A stretch of 53,136 nucleotides of DNA from an uncultured Clostridia bacterium (GCA_934177725.1 CAKPPO010000011.1:1-53136); one strand, 5' to 3'; positions 44,466 to 53,136 are shown, numbered from the stretch's first letter. Made by a program: numbers and translations. Notes: a model not told the origin generated them from the letters alone.

Positions 44466-45413
44466 AAAAGAAACTTTGTTATTGTTTCCGTCACTTTCTA
44501 TTAATATGTTTCCTTTATCTTTAGTTGTATAAATTACTGCCCCTATTTTATTTAATCTGTCTAATATTACTTGTTTTGGATGCCCGTAACTATTGTCTTT
44601 TCCTACACTTATTATTGCTATTTGTGGCAATACTTGATCTAAAAATTCCTTTGAAGAGCTTGTATTTGAACCATGATGTCCTACTTTTAACACATTAACT
44701 TTTGGCCAAGCTCTAGATTGTTCGTTTTCTTTTTCGCTATCACCCATAAACAGATAACTTTGTTTTCCATATGTTACTTTTGTTACTATTGAAGATAAAT
44801 TTAAATTTTCTTTTTCTTCTTTTGTTCCAGTTCCACAAAGCATTATTTCACATTCTGCTTTTCCTAGTTCAAATTTATCGCCTTCTTTTGGAGTAGTAAC
44901 AGTCAAGTTTTTTTCTGTTATGGCGTCTAATACATCTTCAAAAGTTTTTGTATTCGTTTGTATTTTAGGCATATATATTGTTCCTATCTCAAAATTTTTA
45001 ATTACATCATCTAACCCGCCAATATGATCTTCGTGTGGATGAGTTCCTATAAGATAGTCTATTTTTTCTATTCCTAATTTTTTTATATTTGCTACTACTT
45101 TTGAACCCATTTCATTAGTTCCAGCATCTATTAGCATAGTTTTATTGTCACTTATTAATAATGTGCTATCTGCCTGCCCTACATCAAAAAAGTGTATTTG
45201 TAATATGTCTTCTCCTTCTAATGTTACATTTTCACTTTCTTCTGTTGTAACTCTTTTTGAAATTTCGTTACTATCTAAAACTTCGCTATTTTCACTATTA
45301 AAGATTTTTCCTATTGGTATAATTCCACTTTCACTTAATATTGCAATCAATATGAAAATAATAAGCCCTATTATAAATTCTATACGTTTAGTTTTTTTGC
45401 CCCTATTTGCCAC
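44442..45413 (-). CDS. ComEC/Rec2-like MBL-fold hydrolase
   Basis: 323 aa. An N-terminal membrane helix (about 11-30) is followed by a metallo-beta-lactamase domain with GTHPHEDHIGG (HxHxDH) and VLKVGHHGS. The fold matches the nuclease-like domain of ComEC, here free-standing and membrane-anchored on the outer side, so an extracellular nuclease or phosphodiesterase is likely. The start is GTG at 45413 (RBS AGGGGG). The C-terminal residues (YILGNLS) and the stop come from repeat copy B. DUF3006 lies upstream, a common pairing. Confidence 0.85.
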   Translation of the reverse strand: MANRGKKTKRIEFIIGLIIFILIAILSESGIIPIGKIFNSENSEVLDSNEISKRVTTEESENVTLEGEDILQIHFFDVGQADSTLLISDNKTMLIDAGTNEMGSKVVANIKKLGIEKIDYLIGTHPHEDHIGGLDDVIKNFEIGTIYMPKIQTNTKTFEDVLDAITEKNLTVTTPKEGDKFELGKAECEIMLCGTGTKEEKENLNLSSIVTKVTYGKQSYLFMGDSEKENEQSRAWPKVNVLKVGHHGSNTSSSKEFLDQVLPQIAIISVGKDNSYGHPKQVILDRLNKIGAVIYTTKDKGNILIESDGNNNKVSFYILGNLS

Positions 45414-45479
45414 TTGTTTTCCCCCTATTACAAGCTTTAATTTTTTATACTTTTTATTTAACTTATGTATTTTTTACAT

Positions 45480-45797
45480 TTAGTCTTTCCATATTTTATT
45501 CATTTTTTCTTCTATTCTTTTTTCTATTTCTTCTTGTTTTTCTATATCTTTTTTATAAATTCCTTCTACTTTTTTTATTACGTCTCCCTCTTTTACATTT
45601 TCTTCAATGTTTTCTCTTGGAATTTCTATTATTCTGCCTGTTTTTCTATCTTCACAAATCGCAGTATTGTCTTCAAATCTATCTATTACTAATTCTTCTT
45701 CCATTTTTTCTAGCCTTTCTGTGACTTCACTTATAAAGTCACTAATATTTATCTTTCTTATTTCATTTACTATATTTTGAAATAAACCTAATTGCAT
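45480..45797 (-). CDS. DUF3006 domain protein
   Basis: 105 aa. The core LVIDRFEDNTAICEDRKTGRIIEIPRENI-type segment (about 36-64; keys: DRFE, AICED, IPRE, EGDVI) is DUF3006, a small beta-barrel domain often next to MBL hydrolases. It is flanked by an N-terminal helix and a C-terminal Lys/Glu-rich coiled coil. RBS AAAGGAGG. It precedes the MBL gene by 66 nt. Confidence 0.8.
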   Translation of the reverse strand: MQLGLFQNIVNEIRKINISDFISEVTERLEKMEEELVIDRFEDNTAICEDRKTGRIIEIPRENIEENVKEGDVIKKVEGIYKKDIEKQEEIEKRIEEKMNKIWKD

Positions 45798-45826
45798 TTT
45801 TACCTCCTTTATTATAGCAATATATT

Positions 45827-46456
45827 TTATAAATTGCTATTGTTTTTTATATCTATTTTTTTAGATAAATCTGTATTATTATTTGTTACATCAATATCTT
45901 CTTTATTTAAGTATATTACATCTTTATATTGTTCACTTTCCACATTCTTTTTTAATACGGCAATAATACGACATGGCTTTATTACTAGCTTTCTAATATC
46001 TTCTTTTAATAAAGTATTTGGAATATAATATGATGATGTATTCTTTGTTAAACCCAAACACATATTGATATTTCCTAATAAAATTTCAGTTACTAACTTA
46101 TTCTTATAATTATTATATTCTCCTATCATTTTAAAATTTTTATTTATATTTATTAATTGAGAAAGTATATCTAATTTTAGTTTAGTTGTTCCATTTTGTT
46201 TTATTATAATATCTTTATAGCTTAACTTGTTATTTAAGCAAGCTTGATAAAATTGATTTGCTTTCATGTTTTTTCCATTTTTAGTATTACATTTCACTCC
46301 TGTGAGATGCATAAAATTTCTTGCTAAAAATAATATTTCTATATATTTTATTTCTGTTCTTTCTTTATAAATTATTAATAAATTTTTATCTTTTAAATTT
46401 TCTTTATATTTTATTGCACTTTCTTTTAATATCTTTAATATTTCTTTTTCTTTCAT
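45827..46456 (-). CDS. PBECR4-like domain protein
   Basis: 209 aa, soluble and Lys/Asn-rich. FLARNFMHLTGVKC, NQFYQACLNNKLSYKDI and the T-x-LKLDILSQL stretch resemble the PBECR4 group of predicted barnase/EndoU/ColicinE5-like RNases from mobile elements. The assignment is tentative and no catalytic residues can be assigned. It lies 29 nt upstream of DUF3006. RBS AAAGGAA. Confidence 0.5.
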   Translation of the reverse strand: MKEKEILKILKESAIKYKENLKDKNLLIIYKERTEIKYIEILFLARNFMHLTGVKCNTKNGKNMKANQFYQACLNNKLSYKDIIIKQNGTTKLKLDILSQLININKNFKMIGEYNNYKNKLVTEILLGNINMCLGLTKNTSSYYIPNTLLKEDIRKLVIKPCRIIAVLKKNVESEQYKDVIYLNKEDIDVTNNNTDLSKKIDIKNNSNL

Positions 46457-46491
46457 TTAAGGTTCCTTTACAATATATTTAAGTATAACCA

Positions 46492-46533
46492 AAAAATATA
46501 GAGCCTATAAAAAATTATAAGCCCTATATTTTT
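46492..46533 (-). terminator. Terminator downstream of the ABC exporter genes
   Basis: AAAAATATAG (46492-46501) and CTATATTTTT (46524-46533), with an inner GC/TATAA extension; minus strand ends in TTTTTTGG. Confidence 0.65.
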
Positions 46534-46541
46534 ATTACTGA

Positions 46542-46697
46542 TTTTTCTGTTGTCCGCCAACGGTAAGCACATTCGTCTTACAAGTGTTTCGGATTTTTCT
46601 GTTGTCCGCCAACGGTAAGCACATTCGTCTTACAAGTGTTTCGGATTTTTCTGTTGTCCGCCAACGGTAAGCACATTCGTCTTACAAGTGTTTCGGA
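46542..46697. repeat. Three exact 52-bp tandem repeats
   Basis: Units at 46542-46593, 46594-46645 and 46646-46697 are identical and contiguous, starting TTTTTCTGTTGTCCGCC and ending GTGTTTCGGA. Each has a GTAAG/CTTAC stem around a 9-nt loop and TCCG/CGGA near the ends. GC content is well above the surroundings. There are no spacers, so this is not CRISPR. Confidence 0.95.
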
Positions 46698-46812
46698 TTT
46701 TTTAAGATGTCAGCACATCTATGATAGTTTAAAGTACTATCTCTATTAGTATATTCATTATATACTCTTTTATTAGCAATGTCAATAATCAATTTACATA
46801 TTTTGTAAATTA

Positions 46813-48069
46813 TTAATCGTTTTTATTTTTATAAATTCTTACCATATCTTTAAAGCTGATTTTTGATCCATTGTTCAAAATAGCTGATGAATATATTTTT
46901 ATAGATACTTTTGCTACTACTAGCATTGTTATTATTAATATTCCAAGAGATATTAATATATCTTTAGTATCTGCTAATCCCATCATTATTCTAAATGGCA
47001 TACAGAATGGTGAAGATATTGGGAACATAGATGCAAATGCATTTAATTCGCTTGCTGGATTCATCATTGTAAAATAAGATAGATAAAATCCTATTACTGC
47101 TAAAATTGCGACTGGACTATTTGCAGATTGTATATCTTCTGGTTTTGCTACTGTTGATCCTGTAAGTGCATAAAGTAATGCAAATAAAGAATAACCTAAT
47201 ATGTAATAAGCAATTGTACTTATTGCAAGTGTAGGTGTAAAGTTTGAAACATTTAATACTGCATCTACCATTTCTTTAGTTAAAAATGCATTAGCACAAA
47301 TAACTGCAACTATTACTGTAACTGCTGTTTGTAAAAGCCCTGCAATTCCTATTCCTATTGTTTTTCCTATTACTATCGTTCTTGGTGATGTAGATGTAAC
47401 TAAAGTTTCAATAATTTTAGATGTTTTTTCTGTTGTAATTGAAGTAGATACTTGATAAGCGTAAAAATAAATAGCGTAAAATAATACTATTGATAATAGC
47501 ATCATTGCTAACAAGTTTCCTTGTGCTTCATTTTCATCTACTTGGTTCATTGAAACTGTAAATGGCATATTTATTTTTAACATTTGTTCTTCTGAAACAT
47601 TTAGTTTTGAAATTTGAACATTTTTATAACTTTCTTTAATTGCTGTTATTAAATTTTCTGGCTCCATAGAAGTCATTCCTATAGATTTAACTAAATAATT
47701 TATATTTATTCCATTCTCAGCCTTTTCTATTACTAATGCTGAGTCTATTTCTTCTTGTTTTATTTGTTCTTTTATTTGGTCTATTGTTACACTTTCTTCT
47801 GGAATTTCTATTGTATATCCTAATTCTTTTTCTACTTGTTTTAATGAATTAAGACTATCTTCTAATAAATTTTCTTTATCTACTATTGCTATTTTTGTCT
47901 CTCCAAAGTTATCATTTTCACCATTAAATAACTTTATAATATTTGGTACATTAAATCCTATTATTACCATTATTAAAATAATTATGTTAGATATTATAAA
48001 AGATTTTCTTTTTACTAAATCTTTAAATGTATATGATGCTACTAAAAATAAATCTTTCATCTTATTCAC
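46813..48069 (-). CDS. ABC-2 type exporter permease (NatB-like)
   Basis: 418 aa. One N-terminal helix (about 22-45), a large extracytoplasmic domain (about 50-185) and five further helices give the ABC-2 exporter layout of NatB/YhaP type. TSTSPRTIVIGKTIGIG near 230 is a typical cytoplasmic loop. The substrate may be Na+ or a peptide and cannot be told. Its start overlaps the ATPase gene by 8 nt. Confidence 0.88.
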   Translation of the reverse strand: MNKMKDLFLVASYTFKDLVKRKSFIISNIIILIMVIIGFNVPNIIKLFNGENDNFGETKIAIVDKENLLEDSLNSLKQVEKELGYTIEIPEESVTIDQIKEQIKQEEIDSALVIEKAENGININYLVKSIGMTSMEPENLITAIKESYKNVQISKLNVSEEQMLKINMPFTVSMNQVDENEAQGNLLAMMLLSIVLFYAIYFYAYQVSTSITTEKTSKIIETLVTSTSPRTIVIGKTIGIGIAGLLQTAVTVIVAVICANAFLTKEMVDAVLNVSNFTPTLAISTIAYYILGYSLFALLYALTGSTVAKPEDIQSANSPVAILAVIGFYLSYFTMMNPASELNAFASMFPISSPFCMPFRIMMGLADTKDILISLGILIITMLVVAKVSIKIYSSAILNNGSKISFKDMVRIYKNKND

Positions 48070-48952
48070 CTACCTTTTCTATGAAAATATCATGAAGACT
48101 TGGTTTCTTAATCTCGAATTTTTCTATTTTTATATTACTATTAACTAGTGAATTTAATAAATTATAAGCTTGTTCTTCATTATCTATTTTTACTTCATAT
48201 TCATTCTCTTTTTTTAATAAAATAGAAAGACTTGCTTCTTTTATTTTATCTTCTATATTTTCTTTTGTGATTAGTAGTACTTTATTTGCAGGGTATGTAT
48301 TTTTTATTTCTGTAAGATTTCCTTGCAATACAGTTTTTCCTTTATTTAATATTAAAATATTTGTACAAAATTCTTCTACTACACTCATTTGATGAGCTGA
48401 CATTATAATATATTTTTGTTTTTCAATTAATTCTAAAATAATATTTCTTATTAGTTCTGTGTTTACTGGATCTAATCCACTAAAAGGTTCATCTAATACT
48501 ACTAAATCTGGATCATGCACCACTGCTGTTATAAATTGTATTTTTTGTTGGTTTCCTTTTGATAATTTTTCTGCTGTCATATTTTTGTACTCTTCTACTT
48601 CAAGTCTTTTCATCCAATAATTTATTTGTTTATCTGCCTCTTCTTGTCTCATTCCTTTTAATTTTGCAAAATACATTAGTTGGTCATATATTTTTGTTTT
48701 AGGATAAATTCCTCTTTCTTCTGGTAAATATCCAAAATTCACATTTTTTCTTGTTACTTCTTTTCCATTCCAACTAATTTTTCCTTTATCTTTTTTTAAT
48801 ATGCCTAAAAGCATACGTATAGTTGTAGTTTTTCCTGCACCATTTGTTCCTAAAAGTCCAAATACTCCAGGATTATTAAGTTCTATGTTGATGTTATCTA
48901 CTACTTTTTTATCTCCATAGCTTTTAGATACATTTTCTATTTTTAATCCCAT
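48062..48952 (-). CDS. ABC transporter ATP-binding protein (NatA-like)
   Basis: 296 aa. Walker A GTNGAGKTT, signature LSKGNQQK, Walker B DLVVLDEPFSGLDP and the H-loop SAHQMS are intact. The C-terminal extension (DUF4162-like, about 215-296) is typical of ATPases that serve ABC-2 permeases. It energises the downstream, overlapping permease. Confidence 0.92.
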   Translation of the reverse strand: MGLKIENVSKSYGDKKVVDNINIELNNPGVFGLLGTNGAGKTTTIRMLLGILKKDKGKISWNGKEVTRKNVNFGYLPEERGIYPKTKIYDQLMYFAKLKGMRQEEADKQINYWMKRLEVEEYKNMTAEKLSKGNQQKIQFITAVVHDPDLVVLDEPFSGLDPVNTELIRNIILELIEKQKYIIMSAHQMSVVEEFCTNILILNKGKTVLQGNLTEIKNTYPANKVLLITKENIEDKIKEASLSILLKKENEYEVKIDNEEQAYNLLNSLVNSNIKIEKFEIKKPSLHDIFIEKVGE

Positions 48953-49118
48953 CTTTTTTCATCCTTTCTCAAAAAATAACACTAGTTATATATCGTTTGT
49001 TATTTTACCATTAATATTAATTCTTGTAAATACTTTTTACATTTTTTATATAAGAAAGTGAACTCTATTATTAAACCTTTGTCTAATAATAAGAGTTCAC
49101 TTTTTATTTGCTAAATTT

Positions 49119-49841
49119 TTATTTTATTGCTTGTTTCATACATCCATAAACTAAACCTACCCATGTTGAAGAATTTGGACAAAATCTTCTTTGTACTGCA
49201 GATAAAGTTTTTCCATAATAACAAGATCCACCTTCTGTTAAATATTTATTGTGTAATAACTTAGCAGCTGCTTCTAACCCTTCTTCTGGTGTTGAGTATC
49301 TAATTAATTTTCCACCAGACATCATACTTATATAGTTGCATGTATTTCTATGGTTAGATGATATATTCCATCCTGATTCTGCTGCAATTAATCCACAGAA
49401 GAATATTTCGTTTATTTCGTATTCTTCACATAAATCATATATTGTTTCTGCATTTTCTGCGAAGAATCCTGAATAGTCAACTTTCATATTTTCCATTAAA
49501 TTTATAAAATCTTCTTTTGATATTCCACATCTTTCAGTTAAATCCATATCTCTTGAAATTGTTATTTCTTCTATTGATATATATTGTGGTTGTTCTTCAA
49601 TAGTTTCTTCTACTATTCTTTCTTCTGCTGATCTTGATGTTACTTCTGTTTCTCTTTCAAAACTGCTTTCTACTTCTGCTTTTTCTATAGAATTTTCTAC
49701 TTCTAATGTTTCTTCTTTAGCTACTTGTAAATTTTCTTGTTTAAAAATAAAAATTTGTGCTATTGTGGCTGTAATTACTAATATTATTAAAGTCGCTATA
49801 ATTTGTTTAATTTTCAGCCCACATGTAGTATCATTATTCAT
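49119..49841 (-). CDS. Membrane-anchored glucosaminidase-like protein
   Basis: 240 aa. A membrane helix (about 12-32) and an acidic Glu-rich linker (about 40-90) precede a lysozyme/glucosaminidase-like domain: FFCGLIAAESGWN (catalytic-type Glu), NTCNYISMMSGGKLIRYST, EEGLEAAAKLLHNKYL and WVGLVYGCM. It is likely a cell-wall hydrolase facing outward. The assignment rests on these motifs. It has its own promoter. RBS GAAAGGATG. Confidence 0.7.
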   Translation of the reverse strand: MNNDTTCGLKIKQIIATLIILVITATIAQIFIFKQENLQVAKEETLEVENSIEKAEVESSFERETEVTSRSAEERIVEETIEEQPQYISIEEITISRDMDLTERCGISKEDFINLMENMKVDYSGFFAENAETIYDLCEEYEINEIFFCGLIAAESGWNISSNHRNTCNYISMMSGGKLIRYSTPEEGLEAAAKLLHNKYLTEGGSCYYGKTLSAVQRRFCPNSSTWVGLVYGCMKQAIK

Positions 49842-49884
49842 TTTTTTACATCCTTTCTGGTGTTTTTTTCACACCACGCTTTTA

Positions 49885-49913
49885 ATTATACCATACTTTT
49901 CTTAAAACGTCAA
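49885..49913 (-). promoter_or_regulatory. Promoter of the glucosaminidase-like gene
   Basis: TTGACG (49908-49913), 17-nt spacer, TATAAT (49885-49890) on the minus strand. A TGGTGT/ACACCA hairpin lies between it and the RBS. Confidence 0.8.
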
Positions 49914-49975
49914 ATTTTGGTTACTTTTTCATGGTATAAAATGTCGTGTTTTCATTGGTGCAGTAAGGATTAGTC

Positions 49976-52708
49976 TTATTCGTCTTTTGTTGTATTTATT
50001 CTTAATAATTTAAATATTTCTACTATAACAAGCGGTGCAAATACAAGTGCTATTGTTTCAATTATATTAGCTGTTGGTAAAACTGGTATACTAAATACTT
50101 CTCTTAAGAATGGTACAAATAGTATTACTAACATAAGTGCTGCTGACACTGCAATTGCTAATAATAAATATTTATTACTTAAAGCTTTTGTTTTAAATAT
50201 TGATTTTTTGTTATTTCTTACATTAAATACATGAACAAGTTCTGATAGTGCTAAAACTGTAAATGCCATTGTTTGGCCTATTTCTACTTTTATTTCTTGC
50301 ACACTTAATCCTTCTATTTGTGGAAGTTCAGCCTCTGGTGTAGCTAATCCTATAATAAATGCTACAAGTGTTAATAATCCTATCATTATTCCTTGATATA
50401 TTACTCTCCATGTCATTCCTTTTGTAAATATTCCTTTTCCACTTTTTAAAGGCTTTCTTTCCATTATATCTTCTTCTGCTGGATCTACTGCTAATGCTAA
50501 AGCTGGAAGTGAATCTGTTACTAAATTTATCCATAATATATGAATTGGAAGTAATGGAACTATTAAGCTAACATCTATTCCAAATTTGCTTGAAAGCCAT
50601 GGTGTAATTAATATTGCTACGAATAGAACAATAATTTCTCCTACATTGCTAGATAGTAAATATTGTATTGCTTTTAATATATTGTCATATATACGTCTTC
50701 CTTCTTCTACTGCTGACACTACTGTTGCAAAGTTATCGTCTGTTAGGATAACATCTGAAGCTTCTTTTGCAACGTCTGTTCCTACCATTCCCATACTACA
50801 TCCAATATCTGCTGTTTTTAGTGCTGGTGCATCATTTACACCATCACCTGTCATTGCAACTATTTCTCCATTTTTCTGCCATGCCTTTACTATTCTTACT
50901 TTATGTTCTGGTGATACTCTTGCATATACACTATATTTTCTAACATTTTGTTCTAACTCTTCCTGACTCATTTCTTCAAGTTCTGCACCTGTTATTGCTT
51001 CTTCATCATTTTCCAAAATACCTAATTGTCTTGCTATTGCTATTGCTGTTATTTTATGGTCTCCTGTAATCATTACTGTTTTTATTCCTGCTGTTTTACA
51101 TTTTTCTACGGCTTTTCTTGCTTCTTCTCTTGGTGGATCTATCATTCCAACCATTCCAACGAATATCAATTCATTTTCTATGTTTTTCATTTCTTCTTTT
51201 GTTGGCATATGGTTCATTTCTTTATAAGCCATTCCAAGTACTCTTAAAGCATCTTGTGCCATTGCTTCGTTATTTTTAGCTATTGTTTCTTTATATTCTT
51301 CTAGGTTGTTTTCTATTTTTCCATCTAAAATGTAAGCTTTACATCTTGCAAGTAATTCGTCTATTCCACCTTTTGTATAAATAAAATATGTTTCTCCAAC
51401 CTTGTGAACTGTTGTCATTAATTTTCTATCTGAGTCAAATGGTATTTCCTCTACTCTTGGATATTCTTCATATAAAGCTGGTTGGAAGTCTAACTCAAAT
51501 CCCATATCTACTAATGCTGTTTCTGTTGGATCACCTGTTAGAGTATTGTCTGAAGCTACTTTTGTATTATTGCAAAGCATACTTATATATACTAATTTCT
51601 TTAATTCTTCATTGTTATTATTTACTTTTGCATTTTCTACATTTTGTAAAATGTCATCATAAAATACCTTTTGTACTGTCATTTTGTTTTGTGTTAATGT
51701 TCCTGTTTTATCTGAACATATAACTGTTGCACTTCCCAATGTTTCTACTGCTGGAAGTTTTTTTACAATAGCATTTTTCTTTACCATTCTTTGAACACCA
51801 ATTGCTAAAACTATTGTTGAAACTGCTGCTAATCCTTCTGGTATAGCTGCTACTGCTAAGCTTACGGCTGTCATAAACATTTCTAGTGCATCTTTTCCAA
51901 TAGCTATTCCTATAATAAAAATAACTATACATATAAGAACTGCTGCTATTCCTAATGTTTTTCCTAATTTATTTAATTTTTCTTGAAGTGGCGTATCTGT
52001 ACTTTCTGTACTAGTTATTATCTCTGCTATTTTACCTACTTCTGTATTCATTCCGGTTGCTACTACTATTGCTTTTCCTCTGCCATAAGTAATTAAACTA
52101 GATGAAAATAGCATATTACTTCTATCGCCAATTCCTATTTTTTCTTCTTCAATAGTATCTATATTTTTCTCTACTGGAACAGATTCTCCTGTTAATGAAG
52201 ATTCTTGAACTTTTAAATTTGCTCCTTCACAGATTCTTAAATCTGCTGGTACGTAGTCTCCTGTATCTAGTACAACTATATCTCCTGGCACTAGTTCTTT
52301 TGAAGGTAATACTTCCATTTTTCCATTTCTTATTACTTTTGCTGCATGAGAACTTAATTTTTGCAAAGCCTCTAAAGATTTTTCTGCCTTGTTTTCTTGT
52401 GCTACACCTATTATTGCATTAACTATTACAACTATTAAAATTATAATTGTATCTGTAATTCCTTCTCCTTGTGCAATTCCTACAGCACCTGAAATTATTG
52501 CTGCAATAATTAAAATTATAATCATGAAATCTTTAAATTGTTCTAAAAATTTAATTATTAAACTTTTCTTTTTCTTAGCTTTTAATTCATTTAGACCATA
52601 TTTTTCTCTTGCTTTTTCTACTTGTTCTTTGTTTAATCCATTTTCAATGTTTGTTTCTAACTCTTTTTCTGTTTGTTCAATACTTTTGTTAAACCAATTT
52701 TCTTCCAT
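49976..52708 (-). CDS. P2A-type cation ATPase, probable Mn2+/Ca2+ exporter
   Basis: 910 aa. The N-terminal cation-ATPase domain, A-domain TGES, phosphorylation site DKTGTLTQNK, hinge TGDGVNDAPALK and ten predicted membrane helices are present; PEGL (AAIPEGLAAV) lies in the ion-binding helix 4. The family is SERCA/PMR1-like. Because a yybP-ykoY-type riboswitch lies upstream, Mn2+ efflux is the best guess; Ca2+ is the alternative. RBS AAAGGAG. A degenerate GGGAC palindrome (52727-52755) sits between the riboswitch and the RBS. Confidence 0.93.
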   Translation of the reverse strand: MEENWFNKSIEQTEKELETNIENGLNKEQVEKAREKYGLNELKAKKKKSLIIKFLEQFKDFMIIILIIAAIISGAVGIAQGEGITDTIIILIVVIVNAIIGVAQENKAEKSLEALQKLSSHAAKVIRNGKMEVLPSKELVPGDIVVLDTGDYVPADLRICEGANLKVQESSLTGESVPVEKNIDTIEEEKIGIGDRSNMLFSSSLITYGRGKAIVVATGMNTEVGKIAEIITSTESTDTPLQEKLNKLGKTLGIAAVLICIVIFIIGIAIGKDALEMFMTAVSLAVAAIPEGLAAVSTIVLAIGVQRMVKKNAIVKKLPAVETLGSATVICSDKTGTLTQNKMTVQKVFYDDILQNVENAKVNNNNEELKKLVYISMLCNNTKVASDNTLTGDPTETALVDMGFELDFQPALYEEYPRVEEIPFDSDRKLMTTVHKVGETYFIYTKGGIDELLARCKAYILDGKIENNLEEYKETIAKNNEAMAQDALRVLGMAYKEMNHMPTKEEMKNIENELIFVGMVGMIDPPREEARKAVEKCKTAGIKTVMITGDHKITAIAIARQLGILENDEEAITGAELEEMSQEELEQNVRKYSVYARVSPEHKVRIVKAWQKNGEIVAMTGDGVNDAPALKTADIGCSMGMVGTDVAKEASDVILTDDNFATVVSAVEEGRRIYDNILKAIQYLLSSNVGEIIVLFVAILITPWLSSKFGIDVSLIVPLLPIHILWINLVTDSLPALALAVDPAEEDIMERKPLKSGKGIFTKGMTWRVIYQGIMIGLLTLVAFIIGLATPEAELPQIEGLSVQEIKVEIGQTMAFTVLALSELVHVFNVRNNKKSIFKTKALSNKYLLLAIAVSAALMLVILFVPFLREVFSIPVLPTANIIETIALVFAPLVIVEIFKLLRINTTKDE

Positions 52709-52726
52709 TTTTCATTTCTCCTTTTT

Positions 52727-52755
52727 GACACAAAAGGGACATTTCCTTTTGCGCC
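52727..52755. repeat. Degenerate GGGAC palindrome in P-ATPase leader
   Basis: GACACAAAAGGGAC followed by ATTTCC and TTTTGCGCC gives a short imperfect stem and matches the outer parts of dnaE copy 3 (GACGCAAAAGGGACGTTTCC). It sits just upstream of the RBS. Confidence 0.6.
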
Positions 52756-52819
52756 ATCTAATTTTATTTTTTCCATTTTTTTGTTTAATAGTCTATTTTT
52801 TCTAAAATTTCCTACTATA

Positions 52820-52960
52820 TAAAAAATAAGACTCCTAAAGAAAACACTACATTTACATGTACTCCTTTCTTTAAAAGTCTTGCTTACCTTAAAGGTTACT
52901 AACCATGCATTTTCTGCCGAGATGTTGATTAGTAGTTTATAAGCTACTCCCCTTTAAATT
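52820..52960 (-). ncRNA. yybP-ykoY (Mn2+) riboswitch with terminator
   Basis: On the minus strand AAAGGGGAGTAGCTT (52941-52955) is the conserved start of the motif. ACATCTCGGC, ACCTTTAAGG and GCAAGACTTTT follow. A terminator built from AAGACT...AAAGAAA with TTTCTTT...AGTCTT (52828-52881) ends in TTTTTT and would overlap the aptamer's 3' part. Such riboswitches turn on Mn2+ exporters when Mn2+ is high. Confidence 0.85.
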
Positions 52961-52968
52961 TTTTATTT

Positions 52969-52997
52969 ATTTTACCATTTGTTTTTTATTTTGGCAA
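52969..52997 (-). promoter_or_regulatory. Riboswitch/P-ATPase promoter
   Basis: TTGCCA (52992-52997), 17-nt spacer, TAAAAT (52969-52974) on the minus strand, just upstream of the aptamer. Confidence 0.65.
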
Positions 52998-53018
52998 GTC
53001 ATTTTTGTTATTTTTTAC

Positions 53019-53047
53019 TTGAAAGTATCTTTTATATGTTATATAAT
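53019..53047 (+). promoter_or_regulatory. tRNA-Gly promoter
   Basis: TTGAAA (53019-53024), 17-nt spacer, TATAAT (53042-53047), ending 16 nt before the tRNA. Confidence 0.8.
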
Positions 53048-53063
53048 ATGTTTAGTTACATTT

Positions 53064-53136
<73 letters not shown>

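Larger units (their letters stand above)
46457..46812. other. Repeat-filled gap between ABC exporter and PBECR4-like gene
   Basis: 356 bp without a gene. From low to high coordinates it holds a terminator-like stem (46492-46533), three 52-bp tandem repeats (46542-46697), the hairpin AGATGT/ACATCT (46705-46720), and the hairpin GATAGT/ACTATC (46723-46741), then AT-rich DNA. Confidence 0.8.

Noticed and set aside
46542..46697. CRISPR array
   Set aside because: The three 52-bp units touch each other with no spacers and there are no cas genes, so it is a plain tandem repeat.
46542..46697. Triplicated functional tRNA genes
   Set aside because: D-loop and anticodon-loop-like words are present, but no acceptor stem or TTCRANY T-arm exists in the unit.

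Overview
The window is 53 kb of very AT-rich DNA from an endospore-forming, Gram-positive (Firmicutes/Clostridia-type) genome, probably an uncultured gut clostridium. The evidence is the sporulation block spoIIAA-spoIIAB-sigF-spoIID-spoIIQ, two T-box leaders, sortase-anchored surface proteins, ATPases and DnaE of clostridial type, and strong AT bias in codons. The genus assignment is an inference. Nearly all genes lie on the minus strand. The plus strand carries only a GNAT gene, a VWA surface protein, one compositionally foreign small gene and two tRNAs.

Layout. 0-4 kb: forespore sigma-F operon behind tandem Spo0A boxes, then the engulfment proteins SpoIID and SpoIIQ. 4-7.6 kb: GNAT acetyltransferase and T-box-controlled valS. 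7.6-10 kb: class B sortase with its TPKTG substrate. 10-13.4 kb: small membrane protein, aldose epimerase, and a recG broken by a 1-base insertion inside Walker A. 13.5-20 kb: T-box thrS (lacking most of its TGS domain), a membrane-anchored protein, rlmB and lepA. 20-22.4 kb: small membrane proteins and a prepilin fused to a SUMF1-like domain. 22.6-26 kb: a phytol/dolichol-kinase-like protein, dxs and ylmH. 26-29.9 kb: VWA protein with an IPQTG sorting signal, eno, tRNA-Gln and the foreign-looking gene. 29.9-33.6 kb: ECF sigma factor carrying membrane segments plus partner, YgjP-type metallopeptidase, PHP phosphoesterase. 33.7-37.3 kb: tig-clpP-clpX protein quality control. 37.4-44.3 kb: an HD-CYTH fusion protein, dnaE and murI. 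44.4-49.8 kb: ComEC-like MBL hydrolase, DUF3006, PBECR4-like protein, three exact 52-bp tandem repeats, an ABC exporter and a glucosaminidase-like protein. 50-53.1 kb: cation P-type ATPase behind a yybP-ykoY (Mn2+) riboswitch, and a tRNA-Gly at the edge.

The most notable signal is a population of small palindromic elements. One family with a GGGAC/GTCCC core sits inside protein-coding genes without breaking the frame: three copies in dnaE and one in rlmB, read in different frames and orientations. Related palindromes with conserved loops but different arms sit on the stop codons of dnaE, murI and eno. Separate 60-115 bp MITE-like double or single hairpins occur five times, and two copies show paired base changes in the two arms. 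Together they look like an active or recently active set of non-autonomous repeats that reshape protein linkers, C-termini and terminators.
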